Source: JAOTYV01 sp041557595 (GTDB lineage Bacteria; Pseudomonadota; Alphaproteobacteria; UBA8366). From it: DNA of 14,884 nucleotides. Location: assembly GCA_041557595.1 (NCBI GenBank), contig JBFFGE010000117.1, positions 1-14,884 on the forward strand, written 5' to 3'. Of the stretch, positions 6,330-14,695 are shown in pieces. Numbering within the stretch: position 1 is the stretch's first letter; every line of letters begins with the position of its first letter. Position numbers and translations under genes: made by a program. The notes under the pieces were generated by a model, which worked only from the letters and a program-made list of their open reading frames with translations, did no database searches and was not told where the DNA came from.

Positions 6330-7133
6330 ATGACGGATTCTACGGAAGGCGGCGATATGAACGACGCCTCGGGAAAACCCGTTAAGCGGCTCGGCATACT
6401 CAGCAGGTTGCGGGCCTATTTTCTCGCCGGCGTCCTTGTGCTGGCGCCGATCGCGATCACCCTGGCATTGGCATTCTGGCTGATCGATTTCGTCGACAGC
6501 CGGGTGGTGCATCTGATTCCGGAGCAATGGAATCCGGATACCTATCTCAAGGAGCGGTTCGGCGTAGAGTTCGGTCTGCCGGGGCTTGGCGTGCTCGTGC
6601 TGATGATCGTGATCACGCTGATCGGTTGGCTGACCGCCGGTTATGTGGGCCGGGTCATGGTCCGGATCGGCGAAAACATCGTCGCCCGGACGCCGGTTGT
6701 CCGCAGCATATACGGAGCGGTCAAACAGATCTTCGAGACGGTCTTGCGCAATCAATCGGATTCGTTCCGCCAGGCGGTCCTGGTCGAGTATCCGCGCCGG
6801 GGCGTTTGGACGATTGCCTTCGTAACCGGCGAAACCGAGGGCGAGGTGCAAAACCTTACCAAGGAAGACGTGGTCAATATCTACGTCCCGACGACCCCAA
6901 ATCCCACCTCGGGATTCTTGTTGTTCGTGCCGCGCGAAGACGTCGTCTATCTCGACATGCCGGTGGAGGACGCCTTCAAGATGGTCGTATCGATCGGTAT
7001 CGTGACGCCGGAGGATCTTCGGCCGGACGCGATCCGCAATACGCCGCGCGTCTCCGCCCGGGCCTACGACTATCCCAAGAATCCCGAAGCGCAGCCGCGT
7101 CCGGCGAGGGTCGCTAGCCTGATCGAAGAGTGA
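6330..7133 (+). CDS. DUF502-family two-TM membrane protein
   Basis: This 267-residue protein has two hydrophobic segments (about 30-54 and 82-106) and a soluble C-terminal half. It matches the DUF502 family, related to plant COV/LCV proteins. Family hallmarks are LVLAPIAIT in the first segment, the ARTPVVRSIYGAVKQ stretch after the second, and the PTTPNPTSGFLLFVP segment near 185-200. Its biochemical role is unknown; an inner-membrane location is expected. The ATG at 6330 has AGGAA five bases upstream (and AGGAG further up). An in-frame ATG at 6357 with an AAGG behind it is an alternative start. The last 20 bases overlap the end of recG on the other strand, so the two transcripts must be antisense to each other there. 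Confidence 0.85.
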   Translation: MTDSTEGGDMNDASGKPVKRLGILSRLRAYFLAGVLVLAPIAITLALAFWLIDFVDSRVVHLIPEQWNPDTYLKERFGVEFGLPGLGVLVLMIVITLIGWLTAGYVGRVMVRIGENIVARTPVVRSIYGAVKQIFETVLRNQSDSFRQAVLVEYPRRGVWTIAFVTGETEGEVQNLTKEDVVNIYVPTTPNPTSGFLLFVPREDVVYLDMPVEDAFKMVVSIGIVTPEDLRPDAIRNTPRVSARAYDYPKNPEAQPRPARVASLIEE

Positions 7134-9192
7134 CCACGGCGCTGTCGCGCTCGAACAAATACAGCAAAATTCGCAGTGCGTCGCCGCGCGCAGACGTCAA
7201 TTCCGGATCGCGTGACAGGATCAATTTGGTATCGTCCCGCGCCGCGGCAAGCAATTCCTGATGGATCGCCAGATCGGCGAGGCGAAATACCGGTGCGCCA
7301 CTTTGCCGGGTGCCGAGAATTTCGCCGCCGCCGCGCAGCTTGAGGTCTTCCTCGGCGATCCGGAACCCGTCCTCGCTTTCGCGCAAGATGCGGAGCCGTG
7401 CCTGGGCGGTTTCGGTGAGTGGCGGCAGATACAGCAGCAGGCAGGAGGAGCGGCGGACGCCGCGCCCGATGCGGCCGCGCAATTGATGCAATTGCGCCAA
7501 CCCGAACCGCTCAGCATGTTCGACCACCATAACGGTGGCGTCGGGGACGTCGACGCCCACCTCAATGACCGTCGTCGCCACCAGGATGCGTGCCTGGCCG
7601 TCGGCGAATCGTTGCATCGCCAAATCTTTTTCGGCGCCTTTCATGCGACCGTGCACCAGCTCGACGATGTCGCCGAAACGGCGTTTCAGGTCGGCGTGCC
7701 GCGCTTCGGCGTCGGCCAGATCGCTCACCTCCGATTCCTCGACGAGGGGACAGACCCAATATACCTTGGCGCCTTGATCGAGCGCGCGTTTGAGGCCGGC
7801 GATCACTTCCTCGACCCGGTTCAGCGGGATGGTCCGGGTGTCGACCGGTTGCCGTCCCGCCGGCTTCTCGGTGAGCTGCGAAGCTTCCATGTCGCCGAAG
7901 CTGGTCAGCAGCAAAGTTCGCGGAATCGGTGTCGCGGTCATGACCAGGGTATCGACGCCGTGTCCCTTGCCACTGAGATCGAGTCGCTGATGCACGCCGA
8001 ATCGATGTTGTTCGTCGATCACGGCCAGGATCAGGTTCCTGATGCCGACCTCCCGCTGAAACAGCGCATGGGTGCCGACGACGATATCGATGGATCCATC
8101 CTCCAAGCCGGCAAGAGCCGACTTGCGGGCAGCCCCCTTTTCCCGTGCCGTCAGGATCGCTCCCTGAATGCCGGCGGCTGCCAATAGCGGTTCCAGCGTG
8201 GCGAAATGTTGTCGCGCGAGGATTTCCGTCGGTGCCATCAGGGCCGCCTGGCCGCCGCATTCGACCGCATTCAGCATCGCGAACAGGGCGACCATGGTCT
8301 TGCCGCTGCCGACGTCGCCCTGCAGCAGACGCAGCATGCGCCCGGTCGACCCCATATCGGCAAGCACTTCGTCGATCGCGGTTTTCTGCGACGGCGTCAA
8401 GTCGAAGGGCAGGGCCTTCAGGACCTTGCGCCGCATCCGGCCGTCGCCGGAAGTCGCGCGGCCCGGCAGCCGCTTCATGCGGAGCCGTACCAGGCCGAGC
8501 GCGAGCTGGTTTGCCAGTAATTCGTCATAGGCGAGACGTTCGCGTGGCTTGGTGGTCGGCTCCAGATCCGCTTCCGACTCCGGCGCATGCACGGCCATGA
8601 GCGCGGATTTCCAGTCCGACCATCCACGCGCCTTCAGATAGGCGTCGTCCTGCCACTCCGGCAGCGCCGGTGCGCGCTGCAAGGCGCCGCGGACGGCCTT
8701 GCCGACGGTCTTGAGGGTCAGCCCCGCGGTAAGGCCGTAGACCGGCTCGACGCGCGGCAGGGTATCCGCTTCCGCCACGGTGACGACGTGATCGGGATGG
8801 GTCATTTGCCGTTCGTCATTGTAGAGCTCGACCGTGCCGCTGATGACCCGGGTCTCGCCTTCCGGCAGCAGGCGCTTCAGATAGTACGCGCGGGCATGGA
8901 AGAAGACCAGCGTGATGAACCCGGAATCGTCGCCGCAACGGACCCTGTAGGGCCGGCGGCCTTGTCCCGGAATGTGCTTGTCGACGCGTACCGTCATGGT
9001 CGCCAGCCGCCCATCGGGCGCTTCCGCCACCGGCGGCGAAAAGCGCCGGTCGATCAGCCCACGCGGCACATGCCACAACAGATCGACGACATGCGGACCG
9101 GCGACGTTTTCGATCAGTTTTGCGATCCGCGGTCCGACGCCGGAAAGCGCGGTGACCGGCGAGAACAGGGGGAAGAGAATTTCCGGTCGCAC
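7114..9192 (-). CDS. recG: ATP-dependent DNA helicase RecG
   Basis: RecG remodels stalled replication forks and Holliday junctions. From the GTG at 9192 the protein has 692 residues, the usual RecG length. It opens RPEILFPLFSPVTALSGVGP, the standard alphaproteobacterial N terminus before the wedge domain. The frame stays open to a further in-frame start at 9378, but that 62-residue extension does not look like RecG and would run under the sdhE promoter and start, so I reject it. The wedge/OB domain holds about residues 55-155. Walker A is GDVGSGKT (292-299), motif II is DEQH (393-396), motif III is TATPIPRTL, and motif VI is QLRGRIGRG. The C-terminal region is complete. The ribosome site before the GTG is poor. 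The gene is divergent from sdhE-mfd, a common alphaproteobacterial order. Confidence 0.95.
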   Translation of the reverse strand: MRPEILFPLFSPVTALSGVGPRIAKLIENVAGPHVVDLLWHVPRGLIDRRFSPPVAEAPDGRLATMTVRVDKHIPGQGRRPYRVRCGDDSGFITLVFFHARAYYLKRLLPEGETRVISGTVELYNDERQMTHPDHVVTVAEADTLPRVEPVYGLTAGLTLKTVGKAVRGALQRAPALPEWQDDAYLKARGWSDWKSALMAVHAPESEADLEPTTKPRERLAYDELLANQLALGLVRLRMKRLPGRATSGDGRMRRKVLKALPFDLTPSQKTAIDEVLADMGSTGRMLRLLQGDVGSGKTMVALFAMLNAVECGGQAALMAPTEILARQHFATLEPLLAAAGIQGAILTAREKGAARKSALAGLEDGSIDIVVGTHALFQREVGIRNLILAVIDEQHRFGVHQRLDLSGKGHGVDTLVMTATPIPRTLLLTSFGDMEASQLTEKPAGRQPVDTRTIPLNRVEEVIAGLKRALDQGAKVYWVCPLVEESEVSDLADAEARHADLKRRFGDIVELVHGRMKGAEKDLAMQRFADGQARILVATTVIEVGVDVPDATVMVVEHAERFGLAQLHQLRGRIGRGVRRSSCLLLYLPPLTETAQARLRILRESEDGFRIAEEDLKLRGGGEILGTRQSGAPVFRLADLAIHQELLAAARDDTKLILSRDPELTSARGDALRILLYLFERDSAVVTLRSG

Positions 9193-9289
9193 GGCTGGCT
9201 CGCCATTAACAAAAGATTCAAAGGATGGGATGGATCGCCGTATCTTACGGGAGCGGCGCGGCGTTGGCCAAAGGATCGATACGGATTCC

Positions 9290-9318
9290 CGATTTACCTC
9301 TGCGCAGACCCGGCATAT
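9290..9318 (+). promoter_or_regulatory. Candidate promoter for sdhE-mfd
   Basis: In the 148-bp gap between recG and sdhE, TTTACC lies about 17 bases before TATATC (hexamers within roughly 9294-9322). Each matches the sigma-70 consensus at four of six positions. Transcription would begin near 9328, which leaves too little leader for the ATG at 9323 and so favours the ATG at 9341 as the sdhE start. Positions are approximate. Confidence 0.25.
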
Positions 9319-9340
9319 ATCCATGGTCGAGCGGGTGGAA

Positions 9341-9622
9341 ATGCCGGAAACAGACAGCAAATCAGAAAATCGCCGCAAGAAGCTTCGATTCCGAAGCTGG
9401 CATCGCGGTACGCGGGAAATGGACCTGTTGCTGGGCCGATTCGCTGATCGTCATCTGCAGACCTTGTCCGACGAGGAGTTGGACGTGTATTCGGTGGTGC
9501 TACGGTGTCCGGACCAGGATCTCTATGACTGGGTCACCGGGAAATCACCATGGCCGGAACCGCTTCGCCATACGCTGACCCAGCGGATAACCCGTTTCAG
9601 CACCGATCCGACAGACCGTTGA
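9341..9622 (+). CDS. sdhE: SdhE family FAD assembly factor
   Basis: SdhE (SDH5/SDHAF2 family, formerly DUF339) promotes covalent attachment of FAD to the succinate dehydrogenase flavoprotein. The 93-residue length is typical. The diagnostic RGxxE motif is present in SWHRGTREMDLLLGRF (about 19-34), followed by the acidic LSDEELDVY helix and the DLYDWVTG segment that ends the five-helix bundle. The ATG at 9341 fits the family N terminus (a short polar tail before RRKKLRFRSWHRG), although its GGTGG ribosome site stands very close. An ATG at 9323 would add six residues. The 3' end overlaps the start region of mfd, so the two genes are surely cotranscribed. Confidence 0.92.
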   Translation: MPETDSKSENRRKKLRFRSWHRGTREMDLLLGRFADRHLQTLSDEELDVYSVVLRCPDQDLYDWVTGKSPWPEPLRHTLTQRITRFSTDPTDR

Positions 9623-12600
9623 GCGCGTTTGCCAAGTCTCTCGGGTCGCCGGGCCGCGTTACGGTAGCGTGGGCGCCGCCGGGGCATGACGCGGCACTGC
9701 TGGCCGAGGGGGCGTTCGAGGGCGGCCGCGGCATTTTGCATATCTGTCAGGATGATGCGCGGTTGGCGCGCATGGCGGGCGCGCTTGGGTTCTTTGCGCC
9801 CGACATGACGGTGCTGACCTTTCCAGCCTGGGATTGCCTGCCGTATGACCGGGTATCGCCGAATTCGGAATTGGTTGCGCGCCGCCTCGACACGCTGTCG
9901 ATCCTCGCCGCGCAACCCGCGGCGCCCTATGTCGTTTTGACCACGGTAAGCGCGGTATTGCAGCGTGTCCCGCCGCGGGATTTTTTCAAGGACGCGGTAT
10001 TGCGCGCGAAGCCGGGCGAAGATCTGTCGCAGGACCGGTTGAACGCGTACTTCACGGCAAACGGCTACCGGCGCACCGGCACGGTCCGCGAAGCAGGCGA
10101 ATACGCGGTGCGCGGCGGAATCATCGATGTCTTCCCGCCGGGCACCGTGGATCCGTTGCGGCTCGATTTCTTCGGCGACGAATTGGAAAGCATCCGGCAG
10201 TTCGACGCCATGACCCAGCGCAGCCTCGGCGACGCGCCGGAAATCGCGCTGTTGCCGGTGAGCGAAATCCCCTTCGACGAGGCCGGCCGGCAGCGGTTCC
10301 GCAACGGTTATCGCGAGACGTTCGGCGCGGTCGCCGATAGCGATCCGTTGTACGAGGCGGTGAGCGCCGGTCAGCGCCATGCGGGGCTGGAACATTGGTT
10401 GCCGCTGTTCCATGAAACTCTCGAAAGCCTGTTCGACTATCTGCCCGGCGCCGCCGTGACGCTCGACCACCAGGTGGATGCCGCCGTCTCGGCGCGGCAT
10501 GAGTTGATCGAGGACTACTATCAGGCGCGCCAGGAAATGCTGCCGACCTCGCGACGGTCGGCCACGGAGGCCGGGCCGGTGTACCACCCGGTGCCCGCAA
10601 ACTCGCTCTATCTGCTCGAACGGGAATGGCAGGCGCAGCTGAAAACGCGGGCGGTCGCGGCGCTGACGCCCTTCGACGCGCCGGAAGGCACCGCATCGCG
10701 GATCGACGGCGGTGCGCGGCCGGGCCGCAATTTTTCGGAAGCGCGCGCACGGGCCGACCGCAATCCTTTCGAGTCCGTATGTGACCTGGTTGCGTCCGAG
10801 ACCAGGCGAATGGTCTTGGTGGCCGCCCATAGCGATGGGTCGCGGGACCGGCTTGGCACGCTGTTGCGCGAGCATGGGCTGGAGAACCAGGAGAATGCGG
10901 AGACTTGGCACGCGGCGGTTTCCGGGACGCCCGGCGCGCTACGCCTCGCGACGCTCGATATCGACCGGGGATTTTCCACCAAACAGGTGGTCGTGGTCAG
11001 CGAGCAGGACATCCTCGGCGAACGGCTGGCCCGGCCGCCCCGCAAGCGCCGGCGCGCCGAGCAATTCATCAGCGAGATTTCGGCGTTGAGCCTGGGCGAT
11101 TTGGTGGTCCACATGGACAATGGAATCGGCCGGTATGACGGGCTCGAAACGCTGACGGTCGGCGGTGCGCCGCATGATTGCCTGCGGCTGATCTATGCGG
11201 GGAACGACCGGCTCTATGTTCCCGTCGAGAATTTGGATGTGTTGGCGCGCTACAGCTCGGACGAGTCGGATGCCCAGCTGGATCGTCTTGGGGCACCGGC
11301 GTGGCAGGCGCGCAAGGCCCGGGTCAAGGAACGGATCCGCCAGATCGCCGGCGAATTGTTGAAGACCGCCGCGGAACGCGAAATGCGCAAGGGCGAGACG
11401 ATGCCTCCGCCCGCGACGATCTTCGAGGAGTTTTGCGCCCGCTTCGCCTGGACCGAGACCGACGATCAGCAGCAAGCGATCGACGATGTGATCGCGGATC
11501 TGGAGTCCGGGCGCGCGATGGACCGCCTGATTTGCGGCGATGTGGGGTTCGGCAAGACCGAGGTGGCGATCCGCGCGGCCTTCGTCGCCGCCATGAACGG
11601 CTATCAGGTCGCCATCGTCGTGCCGACGACGCTGCTGGCCATGCAGCACTTTCAAACCTTCGCCGACCGGTTTACCGGATCGCCGCTCCGCATCGAACAG
11701 CTCTCGCGACTGGTGCCGAACGCGGCGGCAGAGAAGATTCGGGAAGGCCTTACCGATGGTTCGGTGAACATCGTCATCGGCACGCAGACGCTGCTGGCCA
11801 AAAGGATCGCCTTCGACAATCTCGGCCTCCTGGTGGTGGACGAAGAACAGCATTTCGGCGTGGCCCAGAAGGAACGGCTGAAGTCTTTGAAAACCAACGT
11901 CCACGTCCTGACGCTGACGGCAACGCCGATCCCTCGGACGCTGCAAATGGCGTTGGCCGGGGTGCGCGAGATGAGCATCATCGCCAGCCCGCCGGTCGAT
12001 CGGCTCGCGGTGCGCACTTTTGTGCTGCCCTACGATCCGGTGGCGATCCGCGAAGCGATCATGCGGGAACGTTTCCGGGGCGGGCAGGTGTACTACGTGT
12101 GTCCGCGCGTCGCCGACCTCACTCTCGTGCTGGAACGGCTGACCAAACTGGTGCCCGAGGCGAAGATCGCGGTGGCGCACGGGCAAATGGCGACGCAGAC
12201 ATTGGAATCCGTCATGACCGGTTTCGGCCAGGGGGAGTACGACATCCTGCTGGCCACGAACATCATCGAGGCGGGGCTCGATATTCCCACCGCCAATACC
12301 ATGATCGTGCATCGCGCCGACCGATTCGGCCTGGCGCAGCTCTATCAATTGCGCGGCCGGATCGGCCGCTCCAAGGTGCGCGCCTACGCCTATCTCACGC
12401 TGCCGCCGGGGCAGGCGTTGACCGAATCGGCGGAAAAGCGGCTGACCGTCATGCAGGCCCTGGATACGCTGGGAGCGGGCTTTACCCTGGCGAGCCACGA
12501 TCTCGACATTCGCGGTGCCGGTAATCTGCTGGGCGAGGAGCAATCCGGCCATATCAAGGAGGTCGGCGTCGAGCTCTACCAGCAATTGCTGGAGGAAGAG

Positions 12601-13104
12601 ATCGCCAAGCAACGGGACGGTCCCGAGGCGCATGCCCGGGATGCCGGCTGGTCGCCGCAGATCACCATCGGCATGTCGGTGCTGATACCCGAGCGCTACG
12701 TTCAGGACCTCTCGGTCCGGCTCGGCCTGTACCGTCGGCTCGCGCATCTCGAGACGCGCGCCGACCTCGACGCCTTCGCCGCCGAATTGGTGGATCGTTT
12801 TGGCACGCTGCCGAACGAGGTTGAAAATCTACTGGAGATTATTGAAATAAAACAACTCTGTCGCGCCGCAGGCATCGAAAAGGTCGATGCCGGCCCGAAA
12901 GGTGCGGCGATTTCGTTCCGCAACAACAGCTTCGCCTATCCGGAAGGGCTGGTCGGCTATATCCAGCAGCAGGCCGGCACGATGCGCCTGCGCCCGGACC
13001 ACAGCATTGTCAAAATGGCCCGCTGGGAGACGCCGTCCGACCGCGTCACCGGCGTGCGCGACCTGGTGCGCCGCATGGCGGAGATTGCGGCGACGGCGGG
13101 GTGA
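9550..13104 (+). CDS. mfd: Transcription-repair coupling factor Mfd
   Basis: Mfd displaces RNA polymerase stalled at DNA damage and recruits UvrA. The frame gives 1184 residues from the ATG at 9550. The N-terminal UvrB-like domains include FPAWDCLPYDRVSPNSE and a region near 190-215 that leads into the UvrA-contact part. The RNA-polymerase-interaction (CarD-like) domain begins near 512 (LGDLVVHMDNGIGRYDGLE). The motor follows: Walker A GDVGFGKT from about 663, DEEQHFG from 764, TATPIPRTL, and QLRGRIGRS. A full C-terminal TRCF domain ends the protein. The start is uncertain: a TTG at 9619 forms a TTGA overlap with the sdhE stop and gives a length closer to the usual one (about 1160). The ATG start would overlap sdhE by 73 bp. 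The gene is intact. Confidence 0.96.
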   Translation: MAGTASPYADPADNPFQHRSDRPLSAFAKSLGSPGRVTVAWAPPGHDAALLAEGAFEGGRGILHICQDDARLARMAGALGFFAPDMTVLTFPAWDCLPYDRVSPNSELVARRLDTLSILAAQPAAPYVVLTTVSAVLQRVPPRDFFKDAVLRAKPGEDLSQDRLNAYFTANGYRRTGTVREAGEYAVRGGIIDVFPPGTVDPLRLDFFGDELESIRQFDAMTQRSLGDAPEIALLPVSEIPFDEAGRQRFRNGYRETFGAVADSDPLYEAVSAGQRHAGLEHWLPLFHETLESLFDYLPGAAVTLDHQVDAAVSARHELIEDYYQARQEMLPTSRRSATEAGPVYHPVPANSLYLLEREWQAQLKTRAVAALTPFDAPEGTASRIDGGARPGRNFSEARARADRNPFESVCDLVASETRRMVLVAAHSDGSRDRLGTLLREHGLENQENAETWHAAVSGTPGALRLATLDIDRGFSTKQVVVVSEQDILGERLARPPRKRRRAEQFISEISALSLGDLVVHMDNGIGRYDGLETLTVGGAPHDCLRLIYAGNDRLYVPVENLDVLARYSSDESDAQLDRLGAPAWQARKARVKERIRQIAGELLKTAAEREMRKGETMPPPATIFEEFCARFAWTETDDQQQAIDDVIADLESGRAMDRLICGDVGFGKTEVAIRAAFVAAMNGYQVAIVVPTTLLAMQHFQTFADRFTGSPLRIEQLSRLVPNAAAEKIREGLTDGSVNIVIGTQTLLAKRIAFDNLGLLVVDEEQHFGVAQKERLKSLKTNVHVLTLTATPIPRTLQMALAGVREMSIIASPPVDRLAVRTFVLPYDPVAIREAIMRERFRGGQVYYVCPRVADLTLVLERLTKLVPEAKIAVAHGQMATQTLESVMTGFGQGEYDILLATNIIEAGLDIPTANTMIVHRADRFGLAQLYQLRGRIGRSKVRAYAYLTLPPGQALTESAEKRLTVMQALDTLGAGFTLASHDLDIRGAGNLLGEEQSGHIKEVGVELYQQLLEEEIAKQRDGPEAHARDAGWSPQITIGMSVLIPERYVQDLSVRLGLYRRLAHLETRADLDAFAAELVDRFGTLPNEVENLLEIIEIKQLCRAAGIEKVDAGPKGAAISFRNNSFAYPEGLVGYIQQQAGTMRLRPDHSIVKMARWETPSDRVTGVRDLVRRMAEIAATAG

Positions 13105-13110
13105 CGGTCG

Positions 13111-13761
13111 CTAATCCGACGCCGCCGCCACCCGGCTTTGTTCGTTAACCATATCGAACAGCGAATAGAAGGCTTCGGGTTCGTGGGCGCCGGAGAGGGC
13201 GTAGCTCTGGTTCACGATGAAGTAGGGGACGCCCTCGATTCCCATCTGGCGGCCGCGCATGTCCTCTTCGCGGATCAGGGCGACGTCGTCGGTGCTTTCC
13301 AGATAAAGCCGCGCCGGCTCTGTCTCCAATCCGGATTCGGAGGCGATGTCGATGAGGATGCCGCGGTCGCCGATATTTCGGCCTTCCAGAAAATATGCAC
13401 GAAACAGAGCTTCCACCAACGCGTCCTGTTTGTCCTGCCGCGTCGCGTAGCGGATCAGCCGGTGGGCGGCGATGGTGTTCGGCGTGACCCGGATTTCGCT
13501 GAACCGGAAATTGATCCCCTCGGTCATGCCGACCTGGCCGATCTGGCCGTACAGGCGCTGGGCTTCCGCGGCGCTGCCGAACTTGGCGCTAAGGTAGCTT
13601 TGCCGTTCCAGGCCGTCTTCCGGCATGGCGGGGTTGAGCTGAAAGGCGCGCCAGCGGATTTCAGGGCGAATCTCGCGCCGCGCCGCCAACGCCCGCTCGA
13701 GCCGTCGCTTTCCGATATAGCACCACGGACAAATCGGATCGGAAAAGACGTCAATCTGCAC
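13111..13761 (-). CDS. FrnE-like DsbA-family oxidoreductase
   Basis: This cytoplasmic thioredoxin-fold protein has 216 residues. The active-site motif CPWC is at Cys11-Cys14, right after the first strand (FSDPICPWCYIGKRRLE). The cis-proline loop is GVPYFIVN, and the chain ends with the usual SGAHEPEAF segment. These features identify the FrnE branch of the DsbA/HCCA-isomerase superfamily, whose members act as thiol-disulfide exchangers and are often linked to oxidative stress. I chose the GTG at 13761 because GAGGA sits eight bases upstream. A TTG at 13803 would add 14 residues but has no ribosome site. No signal peptide is present. The gene converges on mfd with a 6-bp gap. Confidence 0.9.
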   Translation of the reverse strand: MQIDVFSDPICPWCYIGKRRLERALAARREIRPEIRWRAFQLNPAMPEDGLERQSYLSAKFGSAAEAQRLYGQIGQVGMTEGINFRFSEIRVTPNTIAAHRLIRYATRQDKQDALVEALFRAYFLEGRNIGDRGILIDIASESGLETEPARLYLESTDDVALIREEDMRGRQMGIEGVPYFIVNQSYALSGAHEPEAFYSLFDMVNEQSRVAAASD

Positions 13762-13769
13762 GTCGGCAT

Positions 13770-13774
13770 TCCTC
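13770..13774 (-). promoter_or_regulatory. Ribosome-binding site setting the FrnE-like start
   Basis: GAGGA on the minus strand lies eight bases from the GTG at 13761. It decides between that start and the TTG at 13803, which lacks such a site. Confidence 0.65.
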
Positions 13775-13872
13775 GCGACTGTAGAATGGTAGCATCGCGC
13801 CAAGGCTTGCCGCGGTCAAATCACAGGCGCGCGGCGAGCGTTTGGGGCTTTACGACAGAACGCGGGAAGGGC

Positions 13873-14352
13873 TTAGCCGAGCACCTTTTTGGCTGCGATT
13901 TCGAGGCCCGTTGCGATTTTTTGGCCGGCTGCGCCGCCATCGCCACGAAGCCCTTGGGTGACGACCAGCTTCATCGAATTGATGTGGGCGTCGATCACTT
14001 CATGGGCGCGCGCATCGGACAGGTCGGCGGATTCGGCAAAGCGGCAGAGCGATGAGCCGATCCGGGTGACCAGGGGAAAATCGAAGGTCGAGGCCTGACC
14101 GCGCAAATCGTGTGAAACCTCGAAAATCCGCTCGACCAAGGCGCTTTTGTCCGCAGCCGATTTCGCATCCTGGCTGAGCGCCGCCATCTTATCGATTTCG
14201 ACACGCAGCACATCGATGAAACTGGCGGTCATCTCCTCGATTACCTGGTTCGCCTTTTGCAGCATGGCTTCGCTGATCGCGCCGCCGCCCGATACCTTCA
14301 GGCGGATGGCATGCGGCACGTTGATCACTTCGACTCCGCCCTTTTCGCCCAC
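13873..14352 (-). CDS. Stand-alone Hpt-like (histidine phosphotransfer) protein
   Basis: This 159-residue, largely helical protein contains an HDLRGQAS motif (His81) that fits the Hpt consensus H-x-L-K/R-G-x-A/S, followed by the FPLVTRIGSSLCRF helix. That makes His81 the candidate phosphate-accepting residue. There is no kinase or receiver domain, so it would shuttle phosphate between other proteins if active. The first 30 residues (VINVPHAIRLKVSGGGAIS) are less regular. The start is GTG with a GAAGGA ribosome site eight bases upstream. No partner kinase or receiver gene is in the window. Similar single-domain proteins are widespread in alphaproteobacteria, usually annotated as Hpt or hypothetical. 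The function is inferred from the motif alone; loss of activity during evolution is possible. Confidence 0.65.
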   Translation of the reverse strand: MGEKGGVEVINVPHAIRLKVSGGGAISEAMLQKANQVIEEMTASFIDVLRVEIDKMAALSQDAKSAADKSALVERIFEVSHDLRGQASTFDFPLVTRIGSSLCRFAESADLSDARAHEVIDAHINSMKLVVTQGLRGDGGAAGQKIATGLEIAAKKVLG

Positions 14353-14360
14353 AATCTCGT

Positions 14361-14366
14361 TCCTTC
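14361..14366 (-). promoter_or_regulatory. Ribosome-binding site of the Hpt-like gene
   Basis: GAAGGA on the minus strand, eight bases before the GTG at 14352, supports the non-ATG start. Confidence 0.65.
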
Positions 14367-14493
14367 ACGCCGTGCGGTTGGACTGCACCGGATTACCCCG
14401 ACACAATCCAAGAAGGCAATATCAATCGTCACCGCCTAATCTTCCCTGACCACGGGATGGGGAGGGAGCCAACAGCAGGTTGCCAATATTCAA

Positions 14494-14519
14494 TCGCCAA
14501 GTGCGGCCATAATTGGCGA
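14494..14519. repeat. Perfect 7-bp inverted repeat, possible operator
   Basis: TCGCCAA (14494-14500) and TTGGCGA (14513-14519) flank 12 bases. The arms' centres lie 19 bp apart, close to two helical turns, which suits a dimeric regulator better than a terminator. No T-run follows. The target gene could be the acyl-CoA synthetase or the Hpt-like gene. Confidence 0.4.
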
Positions 14520-14680
14520 ATTGAGGTTAAAAAATCTTAAATGCCGCCGATTTAGCGGCCGCGCGTGATTGCAGTTGCGGCGGGCGCTTGACCTTTATCG
14601 CGCGGCGGAGAACCATAGCGCCGCGTCAGGGCAAGGAAACCCGCCGATTTCGTCGGCCAACCGGCCGATTCCAGTGGTGA

Positions 14681-14689
14681 AAGGAGGTG
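14681..14689 (+). promoter_or_regulatory. Near-perfect Shine-Dalgarno sequence of the acyl-CoA synthetase
   Basis: AAGGAGGTG is fully complementary to the 3' end of 16S rRNA and stands 8 nt (counted from AAGGAGG) before the GTG at 14696. It is by far the strongest ribosome site in the window and fixes the start. Confidence 0.85.
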
Positions 14690-14695
14690 CCGTTC

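Larger units (their letters stand above)
14353..14695. other. Divergent intergenic region, 343 bp
   Basis: This stretch holds no credible gene. A reading frame at 14569-14850 overlaps the start of the synthetase in another frame and has no family features. The region contains an AT-rich island (about 14475-14545) in an otherwise GC-rich setting, a perfect 7-bp inverted repeat, a smaller one (GCCGC, 7-nt loop, GCGGC, 14543-14559), and two TTAA tetramers six bases apart (14527-14540). A TTGACC at 14588-14593 could be a -35 element for the downstream gene, but no good -10 follows. It probably carries the promoters of both divergent genes. Confidence 0.5.

Noticed and set aside
9193..9378. 62-residue N-terminal extension of RecG
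   Set aside because: It resembles no RecG N terminus and would run across the sdhE control region and start. The GTG at 9192 gives the normal length.
10939..12747. 602-codon open frame on the minus strand, antisense to mfd
   Set aside because: It is a codon-bias shadow of mfd: it is histidine- and arginine-rich, has no family motif, and lies wholly over the conserved motor region of a clearly real gene. The same holds for the 462-codon antisense frame at 9523-10911.
14527..14540. TTAA-N6-TTAA as a third CtrA box
   Set aside because: The spacing is six, not seven, bases, so it does not fit the CtrA full-site rule; it lies in an AT-rich island where TTAA is common.
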